Assembly: GCF_019974135.1 (NCBI RefSeq) | Contig: NZ_AP025017.1 | Span: 310,001-374,000, forward strand | Reading direction: 5' to 3' | DNA: 64,000 bases | DNA from: Actinomyces capricornis | GTDB taxonomy: Bacteria; Actinomycetota; Actinomycetes; Actinomycetales; Actinomycetaceae | Notes under the pieces: model-generated | The model's database searches: none | Told to the model about the DNA's origin: nothing | What the model saw: the letters and a program-made list of their open reading frames with translations, nothing else | In this document: positions 53,002 to 61,606 of the stretch, piece after piece | Layout of the letters: each line of letters opens with the position of its first letter | How positions within the stretch are numbered: the stretch's first letter is position 1 | Translations under genes and position numbers: made by a program

Positions 53002-53036
53002 AGAGGACCCGATCCCTCATGGGGATCGGGTCCTCT
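53002..53036 (-). terminator. Perfect 15-bp hairpin downstream of tRNA-fMet
   Basis: Arms at 53002-53016 and 53022-53036 are exact complements around a 5-base loop. It starts 9 bases past the 3' end of the tRNA on the minus strand and is followed by TTG, so it is very probably the tRNA terminator. Confidence 0.75.
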
Positions 53037-53044
53037 CACTCTCG

Positions 53045-53118
53045 TAGCGGGGACAGGATTCGAACCTGCGACCTCCGGGTTATGAGCCCGGCGAGCTACC
53101 GAACTGCTCCACCCCGCG
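53045..53118 (-). tRNA. Initiator tRNA-fMet (CAT)
   Basis: A cloverleaf of 74 bases on the minus strand with anticodon CAT in loop CTCATAA. The anticodon stem CCGGG/CCCGG has the three consecutive G-C pairs of initiator tRNA. The D-stem GAGC/GCTC has purine 11-pyrimidine 24. The first acceptor pair is a mismatch (C1 opposite T72) rather than a Watson-Crick pair, also an initiator feature; in many bacteria it is C1-A72. The discriminator base is A and CCA is not encoded. A perfect hairpin follows. Confidence 0.9.
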
Positions 53119-53333
53119 TCGGCCTGAGCAACACTACTCCCCGTCCGCCCGCAGAGCAAACGGCCGGGACGTGCCCTTGCTCACCTGCTGCTCTGCCGTC
53201 CCCTACCGCCGCCCATCGAGCATCCCCGGACCAGTGCCGAGGACGACGCGGGGCGCCGCAGCGCTCCACGCGCCCCGGCGCCCCGCGCCAGCCGGATCCC
53301 CTCAGGGGCATCACCCCCGAGGAGCCTGCCCGC

Positions 53334-56300
53334 TCAGCCCTGGCCGTCGAGCCTCTTCTTGGCCTCGACCGCGCGCGAGACCGCATCACTGAGCCGGTTC
53401 TGAGCCTCGCCGTAGGCGGCCCAGTCCCCCTTGTCCAGCGCCGCATCGGCGTCGGTCATCGCCGTCTGGGCATCGCTGAGCGCTTGATCCAGCTCGGCCT
53501 GCGGATCGCCGGTGGCCGGGGCCTGCGGGCTCGGCGAGGCGCTGGGGGCCTGCGTGGCCGGGGCACTGGGAGTGGCCGACGGCGCCGCCTCCTGCCCGCC
53601 GCCGGCGGTCGGATCGGATCCGTCAGTGGCCTCATTGGTGTCATTGGCCGCAGCCGCATCACCATCGACCGCCTCCTCACCGGTGGTCGCCCCGGAGTCG
53701 CCCCCGAAGACCTGGTCCAGCGCCCCCGACAGGGTGTCGGCGAAGCCGACCTTGTCACCGAAGGACACCAGGACCTTGCGCAGCAGCGGGTACTGCGTGC
53801 CCGCGGAGGACTGGACGTAGACGGGCTGGACGTAGAGCAGCCCCCCGCCCACGGGGAGGGTGAGCAGATTGCCCTTGATCACCTCCGAGCCCTGCTGGGA
53901 GAGCAGGTTGAGGGTCTGGGAGACCTCCGGGTCGGAGTCGAAGATGTTCTGCACCTGCCCGGGTCCCGAGACGTTGGAGGAGCGCGGCAGCTCCAGGAGC
54001 CTGAGCTTCCCGTAGCCGGGATTGCGCTCGCCCGGCTTGCCCGTGGCCGTCTCGGAGTCCACCGCGAGGAACCCGGTGAGCACGTTGCGGTCCGTGTTGC
54101 CCCCGATGATGTAGACGCTGGACAGGGAGAAGCTCGCCTGGTCCTGCCCCGGCATCTTCAGGGTCAGGTAGTAGGGCGCCTGCTGATCCGCCTCCTGGGT
54201 GGTCGGGTCGTCGGGCACCTTCCAGAAGTCGCCTCCGGAGTAGAACTCAGCGGCGTCGTTGACGTGGTAGCTGGCCATGATGGTGCGCTGGACCTTGAAC
54301 AGGTCCTCCGGGTAGCGCATGTGGGCCATGAGATCGGCGCTCATCTGGGTCATCGGGGTGACCGACCCGGGGAACACCGAGCTCCAGGCCTTGAGGATCG
54401 GGTCCTTGTCGTCCCACTCGTAGAGCTTGACCGACCCGTCGTAGGCGTCCACGACGGCCTTGACCGAGTTGCGCACGTAGTTGGACTCCTCGGGCGCGCT
54501 GAGCAGGGAGGAGTCCGAGCCGGCGGCCGCGGTGGTCTCCTCCAGCGACTCGTGCTGGGAGTAGGGGTAGTTGTTGGTGGTGGTGTACCCGTCCAGGATC
54601 CACACCACGCGCTTGGGGGTGGAGGGATCGTCGTCGTCGTCGACGACGGCCGGGTAGGGGCTGCCGTCCAGGGTCAGCCAGGGCGCCACCTTGGCCACGC
54701 GCTGGGCGGGGTCGCGGTCGTAGAGGATCTGGGAGCCCTCGCGCACCTCCTGGGAGAACAGGATGTTGGCCTCCTGGAACTTCACCGCGTACAGGAGGCG
54801 GTTGAAGGGGTTGGAGACGCTGGGCCCGCCACTGCCCGAGAAGGTGGTGTTGACCTGGCCGGTGGAGGACTCGTCATCGGGGTAGTCCAGCTCGCGGGGC
54901 TTGCCGCCGTCGTCACCGCCCACGATGGAGTAGGAGGGCGAGGCCTGGCCGAAGTAGATCCTCGGCTCGTAGTCGCCCAGGTCGCCGCTGGAGGGGATCC
55001 CTCCCTCCCAGAAGGAGGGGTAGCCGCCGCTGGCCACGGTGTTGCCGTAGGCGGTGACCACGCCGTAGCCGTGGGTGTAGACGGTGTGCTCGTTGACCCA
55101 GGTGCGCTGCCCCTGGCCCAGCCCATTGACGTTGAGCTCGCGCACGGCGATGACCGTGTCGCGGCTGGCGGAGTCCACCGTGTAGCGGTCGACATTGAGG
55201 GACTCGGGGAAGGAGTAGTACTGCTTGTTCTGCTGGAGCTGCTGGAAGGTCGGGGAGACCAGTCCCGGGTCCAGCAGGCGGATGGAGGCCGTGGACTCCG
55301 CGTCGGACTGGAGCTGGCCGGCCTCGGCGGTGGTGGCGGCGTCGTAGGCGGTGGTCTCGATGCCGTCCAGCCCGTAGGCGGCCAGGGTGGCGTCGATATT
55401 GCGCTGGATGTACTGGGCCTCCTCGCGCTGGGCATTGGGGTCGACGACGAACTTCTGGATGACCGCCGGGTAGGCGGTGCCCACCAGCAGGGCCGAGACC
55501 ACCATGACGGCCACGCCGGTGACCGGCAGGCGCCAGGAGGTCGAGCGCACCGAGGCCACGAAGAGCACCGCCACCGCCACGGTGATGGCCGCCAGGATCG
55601 CATTGGCGGGGATGGATGCGTTGACGTCGGTGTAGCCGGCCCCGTCGAACTTGGAGTTGGAGGCGTGCAGGGCGGTATAGCGCTCCAGCCAATAGCGCAC
55701 GGCCCGCAGCAGCGCGTAGAGGGTGAGGAAGACCGTCAGGTGGATGCGGGCGGCCCGGGTGAAATGCGGTGTGCGGGTCACCGAGATGCCCCCATAGAGG
55801 TAGTGGACCGCCACGGAGACCAGCCCGGAGAAGACCACCACATTGGACAGGTAGCTCAGCGCGATGGTCAGGGCGGGCAGGATGAAGACGTAGAAGGACA
55901 CGTCGATGCCGAACTGCGGGTCCTTGACCCCGAAGGGCTCGGAGTTGAGCGCCAGCACCATCTGCTGCCAGTTGGGCGCCAACTCCCAGGCGGCGCTGGT
56001 CAGGCCCAGCACCGCGGGCAGTCCCCAGGTCAGGGGGCGGCGCAGCGGCTCGATCGCCGTGCGGTAGGCCTCCAGGTTCCGGGAGGCCTCATCGCCGGGC
56101 ACGTGGATCTCCCGGGCCTGGTAGGCCCGCGAGATCGCGGTGAACACCGCGCCGAACATGAGCGCGAAGCCCACGACGAACAGCACGCCGGCCGCGATCC
56201 ACCGCGTCCACACGATGCGCGCGAAGCCCAGCTGGCCGTACCACAGCACCTCCGTCCAGGTCTGGGAGGCGAACAGGGCCAGGCCTCCCAGCACGGCCAG

Positions 56301-56543
56301 GATGAGGACCGTCAGGGCCAGCGGGCTGGGACGGCGGCCCTCGCCGGCCCCGGGCCGGCCGGCCCCGCGGGGTCGGCGCGGGGGTCGTCCTCCCCCACGG
56401 CCGCCGGGCCCGCCGCGACCGGCCGTGGCGCCCGGTACCCGCATCCCGAAGCTCCTCCTGCCCTGCCTCGCCCCGGAGGAGGCCTTCTCCGCGGAGGCGT
56501 CCTCGGGCTTGTCTGTGGACTCGTCGTCGGGCCGGTTGCTCAC
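53334..56543 (-). CDS. UPF0182 family membrane protein
   Basis: A protein of about 1069 residues, large and conserved in actinobacteria. It has a Pro/Gly/Arg-rich cytoplasmic leader of about 75 residues and seven or so transmembrane helices between about 77 and 370 (for example LALTVLILAVLGGLALFASQTW and WIAAGVLFVVGFALMFGAVFTAI). A large extracytoplasmic domain carries YGxxVTAYGNTVASGGYPSFWEGGIP-type segments, and a Pro/Ala/Thr-rich acidic region follows (about 960-1035). The function is unknown. A GTG at 56543 has GGAG 7 bases upstream and is preferred to the GTG at 56549. It runs divergent from the PPA1309 gene. Confidence 0.9.
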   Translation of the reverse strand: MSNRPDDESTDKPEDASAEKASSGARQGRRSFGMRVPGATAGRGGPGGRGGGRPPRRPRGAGRPGAGEGRRPSPLALTVLILAVLGGLALFASQTWTEVLWYGQLGFARIVWTRWIAAGVLFVVGFALMFGAVFTAISRAYQAREIHVPGDEASRNLEAYRTAIEPLRRPLTWGLPAVLGLTSAAWELAPNWQQMVLALNSEPFGVKDPQFGIDVSFYVFILPALTIALSYLSNVVVFSGLVSVAVHYLYGGISVTRTPHFTRAARIHLTVFLTLYALLRAVRYWLERYTALHASNSKFDGAGYTDVNASIPANAILAAITVAVAVLFVASVRSTSWRLPVTGVAVMVVSALLVGTAYPAVIQKFVVDPNAQREEAQYIQRNIDATLAAYGLDGIETTAYDAATTAEAGQLQSDAESTASIRLLDPGLVSPTFQQLQQNKQYYSFPESLNVDRYTVDSASRDTVIAVRELNVNGLGQGQRTWVNEHTVYTHGYGVVTAYGNTVASGGYPSFWEGGIPSSGDLGDYEPRIYFGQASPSYSIVGGDDGGKPRELDYPDDESSTGQVNTTFSGSGGPSVSNPFNRLLYAVKFQEANILFSQEVREGSQILYDRDPAQRVAKVAPWLTLDGSPYPAVVDDDDDPSTPKRVVWILDGYTTTNNYPYSQHESLEETTAAAGSDSSLLSAPEESNYVRNSVKAVVDAYDGSVKLYEWDDKDPILKAWSSVFPGSVTPMTQMSADLMAHMRYPEDLFKVQRTIMASYHVNDAAEFYSGGDFWKVPDDPTTQEADQQAPYYLTLKMPGQDQASFSLSSVYIIGGNTDRNVLTGFLAVDSETATGKPGERNPGYGKLRLLELPRSSNVSGPGQVQNIFDSDPEVSQTLNLLSQQGSEVIKGNLLTLPVGGGLLYVQPVYVQSSAGTQYPLLRKVLVSFGDKVGFADTLSGALDQVFGGDSGATTGEEAVDGDAAAANDTNEATDGSDPTAGGGQEAAPSATPSAPATQAPSASPSPQAPATGDPQAELDQALSDAQTAMTDADAALDKGDWAAYGEAQNRLSDAVSRAVEAKKRLDGQG

Positions 56544-56784
56544 GATCACGCTCCGTCGCTGGCTGGGTCATGACTCATACCGGCCCGGGAGGCCGGTCGG
56601 GCCCATCGTCCCACAGTCACCCACCGCACTGGCAATCCTCGCACGACCCCACCCGTCCGACGGCGAGGCCCCGCCCCGCAGGCGCCCCGCGCCGGCTCGG
56701 CCGGGCCGTACGGCCATACGGCCCGGCCACGCCCGGCCGGGCTGCGCTCTTGGCCCACGGCGGCGGACTTGGGACGATGGGGGC

Positions 56785-57393
56785 ATGAGCGATGACATCG
56801 ATCAGCAGCAGGTGGCGGACGCGCAGGCGGGCGGCCCGACGGCGGTGCCCCTCCCCCCTCGGGCCCAGGCCCTCATCCGGGCGGTGGTGGAGACCGAGGC
56901 TCATGTGGCCCTTGAGGGCTGGGACGCCCCGGCCAGGGTCTTCGCCCTGGTGCGCACTGCGGCGGCGCTGGCCATCGATCCGGACCTGGCCGAGCTGCTC
57001 GACCAGGAGACCCTGGACCTGGCGCGCACCGACCCCGAGCTGCTGACGGTGGTGGAGCAGGAGGACCTTCCCGCGGCCGGCGACCTGGAGGAGCTGCTGG
57101 ACCAGATCGCCTGGCCCGACAGCGTCGACGGCGCCGTCATCAGTGCCGAGCGCGTCATGCTGCCCCCGCAGGCCCAGCAGGAGGCCGAGGCCATCGACGA
57201 CCCCCACGAGCTCCAGGCGTTCCTGGCCTCCCGCAGCGACCGGGAGGACATCCGCATCGTGGTGGGGGTGCTGCGCAGTGGGGAGTCCTGGTGCGCCCTG
57301 CGCTCGCGCAGCCATGACTCCCCCGGCGAGGTCTACCAGGGCACCCTGCTGGTTCCCGGCCTCGTCGAGGCCCTCGGCGCGACCTTCCTCTAG
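56785..57393 (+). CDS. PPA1309 family protein
   Basis: A 202-residue conserved actinobacterial protein of unknown function. It is helical and acidic (RAQALIRAVVETEAHVALEGWDAPARVFALVRTA, about 25-60), with a C-terminal alpha/beta part ending SRSHDSPGEVYQGTLLVPGLVEALGATFL. It lies in the same neighbourhood as UPF0182, the PDZ-S16 protein and the metalloprotease, as in mycobacteria. A short hairpin follows the stop. Confidence 0.85.
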   Translation: MSDDIDQQQVADAQAGGPTAVPLPPRAQALIRAVVETEAHVALEGWDAPARVFALVRTAAALAIDPDLAELLDQETLDLARTDPELLTVVEQEDLPAAGDLEELLDQIAWPDSVDGAVISAERVMLPPQAQQEAEAIDDPHELQAFLASRSDREDIRIVVGVLRSGESWCALRSRSHDSPGEVYQGTLLVPGLVEALGATFL

Positions 57394-57396
57394 AGG

Positions 57397-57413
57397 CACC
57401 TCCCGGGGAGGTG
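57397..57413. terminator. 7-bp hairpin between convergent genes
   Basis: CACCTCC (57397-57403) pairs with GGAGGTG (57407-57413) around CGG. It sits 3 bases after the PPA1309 stop and about 30 bases from the metalloprotease stop on the other strand, so it could serve both. Confidence 0.35.
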
Positions 57414-57443
57414 GTGATGCCGAGCCGCCGGCGCAACCGCGGT

Positions 57444-58955
57444 TCAGCGGTGGGGCGCCTCGGGTGAGCCGGTGCCGCTGTCCTCGCCGCCGCCCTCATC
57501 ACCGCCGCCGTCACGGCCCTCACCGCCGTCCTGCTCCCCCTCGGCGGACGGGCCGCCGGCACTGCGGGCGCCCTCGGTGTACCCCAGGGTCCCGTCCAGC
57601 AGGGAGGCCAGGTCGGCGTCCATCTCGGCGTCCATGTCCTGGGCCATGCGGCGCATGGTCAGGAAGTCCTCGGGGTTGACCAGCTCGGCGGGGCTGGGCA
57701 TGACGTCGGGGTGCTGCCACAGGGCGTCGCGCTCGGCGATGCCGGCGCTGGCGCCCAGGTGGGTCCACAGCTGGGCCGCCTCCCGCGCCCGGCGCGGCCG
57801 GAAGGTCAGGCCGATGAGGCGGGCGAAGACCTGCTCGGCGGGCCCCCCGTGGGCGCGGCGCCGTCGGATCATCTCGGCCAGGGCCATGGCGTGGGGCAGG
57901 TGGGGGGCGACGGCCTGGGCGGTGACCACCTCGACCCAGCCCTCCACCAGGGCGAGAAGGGTCTCCAGCCGCTCCAGGGCCTCACGCTGCTGGCGGGTCT
58001 CCTGAGGGGCGAACATGCCGCCCTCCAGGGCTGCGCGCAGTGCCTCGGGGTCGTGCGGGTCGACCTGGGCGACGGCGGATTCCAGGGCCTCGGTGTCGAT
58101 GCGGATCTCCCGGGCGTAGGCCTCCACCGCCCCCATCACCTGGCCGCGCAGCCAGGGGACGTGGGCGTAGAGGCGCGCGGTGGCGGCCTCGCGCACCGCC
58201 AGGAACATGCGGATCTCGGAGGCCTCGATCTCCAGGCCCTCGGCGAAGGCGGTGACATTGGCCGGAAGCAGGGCGGTGCCCGGCTCGCGCGTCAGGGGCA
58301 GCCCGGTGTCGGTGGCGCCCAGGGCCTCGGTGGCCAGGGTGCCCACCGCCTGGCCCACCTGGAGCCCGAAGGCGGTGCCCGACATGGTGCGCATGATCGA
58401 GCCCAGGGCGCCCATCTGCTGGGCCGCCTGCCCCATCTCCTCGGGCAGCTCGCGGATCTGCTTCTCCAGGGTGGCGGACAGGGCCGCGGTGACCGCCTCG
58501 GCCACGGGGGCGCAGACCTCCTTCCACACCGGCAGGGTCCGCTCCACCCAGCCGCTGCGCGTCCAGGCCTCGCGCGCCCCGGGGGCGGGCATGAGCTCGG
58601 TGGCGGTGTCCAGCCACAGGTCGGCGACCTGGAGTGCCTGGCGGAAGGCCTCGGCCTGCGAGGCGCTGACCACCGGGTCGCCGTCCCGGCGCGCCTGCTG
58701 GAGGGCCAGGTCCTGGCCCATGCCCCAGTTGATCGGCTCAGCCGGGGAGGCGTGGAACATCTGCTGGAACTGGGCGCGGATGGCGAGCAGCTGGCCGGGG
58801 CTGAGCTGGGAGACATCGGCCATCCCCGGCATCTGGGCCAGGGACTCGGCATCGACGCCGGAGGAGCGCAGGGCCGCCACGGCGTCGGCCGCCATCTGCT
58901 CGCCGAACAGGGAGGAGAGCATCTGCTCCAGCTCATCGAAGGGGTCGGCGCTCAT
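57444..58955 (-). CDS. Zinc-dependent metalloprotease-like protein (DUF2342 family)
   Basis: A 503-residue protein of the actinobacterial group annotated as zinc-dependent metalloprotease or F420-biosynthesis-associated hydrolase. Conserved parts are AEPINWGMGQDLALQQAR (about 73-90), GTALLPANVTAFAEGLEIEASEIRMFLAVREAATARLYAHVPWLRGQVMGAVE (about 225-280), and AEQVFARLIGLTFRPRRAREAAQLWTHLG (about 390-420). No HExxH is visible. The helix before AHVPWL, where metal ligands are expected, reads REAATARLY. The last ~50 residues are Gly/Glu/Asp-rich and disordered. It is convergent with PPA1309 and divergent from the PDZ-S16 gene. Confidence 0.85.
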   Translation of the reverse strand: MSADPFDELEQMLSSLFGEQMAADAVAALRSSGVDAESLAQMPGMADVSQLSPGQLLAIRAQFQQMFHASPAEPINWGMGQDLALQQARRDGDPVVSASQAEAFRQALQVADLWLDTATELMPAPGAREAWTRSGWVERTLPVWKEVCAPVAEAVTAALSATLEKQIRELPEEMGQAAQQMGALGSIMRTMSGTAFGLQVGQAVGTLATEALGATDTGLPLTREPGTALLPANVTAFAEGLEIEASEIRMFLAVREAATARLYAHVPWLRGQVMGAVEAYAREIRIDTEALESAVAQVDPHDPEALRAALEGGMFAPQETRQQREALERLETLLALVEGWVEVVTAQAVAPHLPHAMALAEMIRRRRAHGGPAEQVFARLIGLTFRPRRAREAAQLWTHLGASAGIAERDALWQHPDVMPSPAELVNPEDFLTMRRMAQDMDAEMDADLASLLDGTLGYTEGARSAGGPSAEGEQDGGEGRDGGGDEGGGEDSGTGSPEAPHR

Positions 58956-59101
58956 GGATCTCCTCTTGTCATCCTCTGGATCATCCTCTCAGCTGCCTGC
59001 AACACCGGTATCGTCCCACACATTCCTGGGCCGCCCCGGTGAGCTCCGTGAGGAGCCCCAGTGCGCCACGCCTCGCGCAGCGCCGCGCATCTCCCAGGAA
59101 G

Positions 59102-60337
59102 ATGCACCATGATGTGGCTGTGACCCAGCCGGATCAGCCACCCTCGCACCAGTCCCCCGCCCAGGAGCAGGCCGGGGCGCCGCCGCACCCCGGGGGTGCG
59201 GGGCGCCCACCCGTGGCCCGGATACGGCGCCGCGCCCTCCAGGCCACGACCCTGGTCGTGATCCTGGGGCTCATCATCGCGGCCTTCACCGTTCCGGTGG
59301 ACAAGGTCATCGAGGCCCCCGGCCCCACCTGGAACGTCCTGGCCGCCGGCTCCTCGGACTCCGCCGGCGCCGCCGGCGCCACCGGCGCCTCCCAGGAGGA
59401 CCTGCTGACCGTCCAGGGCGTGCCGACCTACCCCACCGAGGGCGAGCTGCGGATGACCACGATCTCGCTCAACGGCTGCCCCGGCTACCCGGTGACCACG
59501 GTCGATGTCCTGGTGGCCCTGCTGTCCCGCGACCGTGCGGTGCTGGACCGCGACGAGATCTGTCCCAAGGAGGTCACTGAGGAGGAGATCCGCGCCACCA
59601 ACCAGGCGGCCATGACCAGCTCGCAGGACTCCGCCGTGGTCGCCGCCCTCAACGAGGTCGGGATGGCCGACCACCTGAGCCTGCAGGTCGGTGGTATCGC
59701 GCCGGAGCAGACCTCCTCCGATCTCCAGCAGGGCGACACCCTCAGGGCCCTGACCCCCCAGGGCGGGCAGCGCACGGCGATCACCTCCTACAACCAGCTG
59801 CGCGAGCTCATGACCACGATCCCCACCGGCACCGCGGTCACCCTGGAGATCGAGCGCGACGGGCAGGAGACCACCGCGGCCCTGACCACCATCGAGAGCC
59901 CCGAGGGCAAGGGCTCGCTGCTGGGCGTCATGATCCACTTCGAGGTCAGCCCCCAAGTCGATGTGTCCTTCGCGCTGTCCGATGTGGGAGGGCCCAGCGC
60001 CGGCCTCATGTTCGCCCTGGGGATCGTCGATGAGATCACCCCCGGATCGCTCACCGGCGGCCGGAGCATCGCCGGGACCGGCACGATCGCCCTGGACGGA
60101 ACGGTGGGGCCCATCGGCGGCATCCGGCAGAAGATGGCCGGCGCCTCCCAGGCCGGCTCCGACTACTTCCTGGCGCCGATGGACAACTGCGGCGAGGTGG
60201 TGGGCCACGAGCCCGAGGGCATGACGGTCTATGCCGTGGGCTCCCTCCACGAGGGCGTCGAGGTGGTCCAGGCCATTGCCGCAGGGAATGCCTCCGGCCT
60301 GGCCACCTGCCAGAACCCGAACCCGGCCGGACAGTAG
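59102..60337 (+). CDS. PDZ-domain S16 (Lon-like) protease, YlbL-type
   Basis: A protein of about 411 residues with a signal-anchor helix (about 44-66), a degenerate PDZ domain in the middle (SLQVGGIAPEQTSSDLQQGDTLRALTPQGG, about 195-260), and a C-terminal Lon-type S16 protease domain. The catalytic Ser is S299 in GGPSAGLMFALGIVDE and the Lys is K344 in GGIRQKMAGA. It acts outside the membrane; substrates are unknown. The start at 59102 (ATG) has AGGAAG next to it; a GTG at 59114 or 59120 is also possible. Same neighbourhood as Rv3194c-like genes. Confidence 0.9.
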   Translation: MHHDVAVTQPDQPPSHQSPAQEQAGAPPHPGGAGRPPVARIRRRALQATTLVVILGLIIAAFTVPVDKVIEAPGPTWNVLAAGSSDSAGAAGATGASQEDLLTVQGVPTYPTEGELRMTTISLNGCPGYPVTTVDVLVALLSRDRAVLDRDEICPKEVTEEEIRATNQAAMTSSQDSAVVAALNEVGMADHLSLQVGGIAPEQTSSDLQQGDTLRALTPQGGQRTAITSYNQLRELMTTIPTGTAVTLEIERDGQETTAALTTIESPEGKGSLLGVMIHFEVSPQVDVSFALSDVGGPSAGLMFALGIVDEITPGSLTGGRSIAGTGTIALDGTVGPIGGIRQKMAGASQAGSDYFLAPMDNCGEVVGHEPEGMTVYAVGSLHEGVEVVQAIAAGNASGLATCQNPNPAGQ

Positions 60338-60551
60338 GCGACCCCGGTTATCCACAGCTTTTACCACAGGGTGAGCGCCGCCTGATCATCGCGGTGGCAG
60401 CCCGACGGCGCGCATGCCACGGTGATGCGCAGGCGCCCGCAGGACCGCGGGTGCCGGGGCCCGCCGTCGTGCCGGCCCCTGGGGGCGCGCACCAGGAGCG
60501 TGGTCGCGCCGGCGAGGCCTGGGAGGGCGCGGGCATGAGGAGGCAGCGGCC

Positions 60552-61520
60552 ATGAGGATCCGTGGATACAGGGCCGTGCTGTGGCGTGAGCCGGGAGTCA
60601 GCCAGGTGGGCACCGAGACGGCGCACGCCACCATCGTCAGGGGGCTGAGCACCGCCGAGCAGCACTTCCTCGACCAGTTCCCCACCGCGATGAGCAGGGG
60701 CAGCGTCTACCACCTGGCACGGCGCACCCAGGTGCCGGTCTCTCGCGCCCGGCGCATCGTGGAGGACCTGGAGGCCCACGGCGCCGTGGAGCGCCGGCCC
60801 GGGGCCGAGCCGAGCACGCCCGACGAGGTCTACTGGGACCGCCTCGGAGGTGACGCCCGGGGCCGCGGCCGTGTCCTGGACTCGGCCACCGTGGCCCTCT
60901 ACGGCTCGGGCGCCCTGCCCCAGGAGATCGCGCTGCTGCTGGCCGAGGCCGGAGTGGGCACGATCCTGTCCCCCACCGCGGAGGAGGACGGCCTGGAGGC
61001 GCTCCTGGCCCACCACGCCCCCACCGTGCGCACCCGCGCCGGCCTGGGCGCGCACCCCGATCTGGTGATCACCGTCGAGCCCCATGTCATCGACCCGCTG
61101 CGGGCCCGCCGCCTGGCCCAGGAGGGGCTGGCCCACCTGCCGGTGCTCGTGCGCGAGGTCAGCGTGCGGGTGGGGCCGGTCCTGGGCGAGGAGGTGTGCG
61201 CCACCTGCCTGGACCTGTGGGAGCGGGACGCCGACCCCTGCTGGCCCGCCCTGGCCACCCAGATGCGCACCCTGGCGGAGCCTGAGGTCGAGCGGCTCCT
61301 GGCCCATCAGGCCGCGGCCCTGGCGGCCCGGGCAGCCATCGACGCGCTGATGGACTCTGCCAGCCCCTCCCCCGGTGCCGGGGCCGCGGCGCCCCAGGAC
61401 CGGTCGGGCGAGCACCTGCCCTGGGGCCGCCACAGTATCGAGCTGAGCGGCACCGACCCGCTGGGCCTGCGGCGCCGCTGGCCGCCCCACCCCGAGTGCC
61501 TGTGCGCCGCCCTGCCGTAA
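60552..61520 (+). CDS. Cyclodehydratase-like (TOMM leader-binding / E1-like) orphan protein
   Basis: A 322-residue protein. The N-terminal part (to about 90) has winged-helix character (GSVYHLARRTQVPVSRARRIVEDLEAHGAVERRP), reminiscent of the peptide-binding clamp of RiPP enzymes. The middle is a Rossmann-like stretch (VALYGSGALPQEIALLLAEAGVG). It is followed by the CATCLDLWERDADPCWPALATQM signature (about 216-240), matching the 'CxxC-L-D-x..DxxWPxLxxQ' pattern of TOMM precursor leader-binding proteins, and a final CLC (ECLCA) that may complete a zinc site. No precursor peptide, YcaO or dehydrogenase gene is nearby. Start ATG 60552; a distinct DnaA-like 9-mer (60348-60356) lies upstream. Confidence 0.7.
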   Translation: MRIRGYRAVLWREPGVSQVGTETAHATIVRGLSTAEQHFLDQFPTAMSRGSVYHLARRTQVPVSRARRIVEDLEAHGAVERRPGAEPSTPDEVYWDRLGGDARGRGRVLDSATVALYGSGALPQEIALLLAEAGVGTILSPTAEEDGLEALLAHHAPTVRTRAGLGAHPDLVITVEPHVIDPLRARRLAQEGLAHLPVLVREVSVRVGPVLGEEVCATCLDLWERDADPCWPALATQMRTLAEPEVERLLAHQAAALAARAAIDALMDSASPSPGAGAAAPQDRSGEHLPWGRHSIELSGTDPLGLRRRWPPHPECLCAALP

Positions 61521-61606
61521 GACCCGCGCCCCACGGGCCCGTGCCTGCGCCCCAGTGCAGAGCCTCCCGGGGCGCGGTCCTGCGCCGGCGCGAGGGGCGC
61601 CGGTGC

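Noticed and set aside
53019..56573. 1184-codon open frame on the plus strand opposite the UPF0182 gene
   Set aside because: Antisense shadow of the UPF0182 coding frame; no recognisable domain.
60348..60356. DnaA-box consensus TTATCCACA after the PDZ-S16 gene, and a second one at 38304-38312
   Set aside because: Only two isolated boxes 22 kb apart, no AT-rich region and no dnaA or dnaN nearby; chance explains this number.
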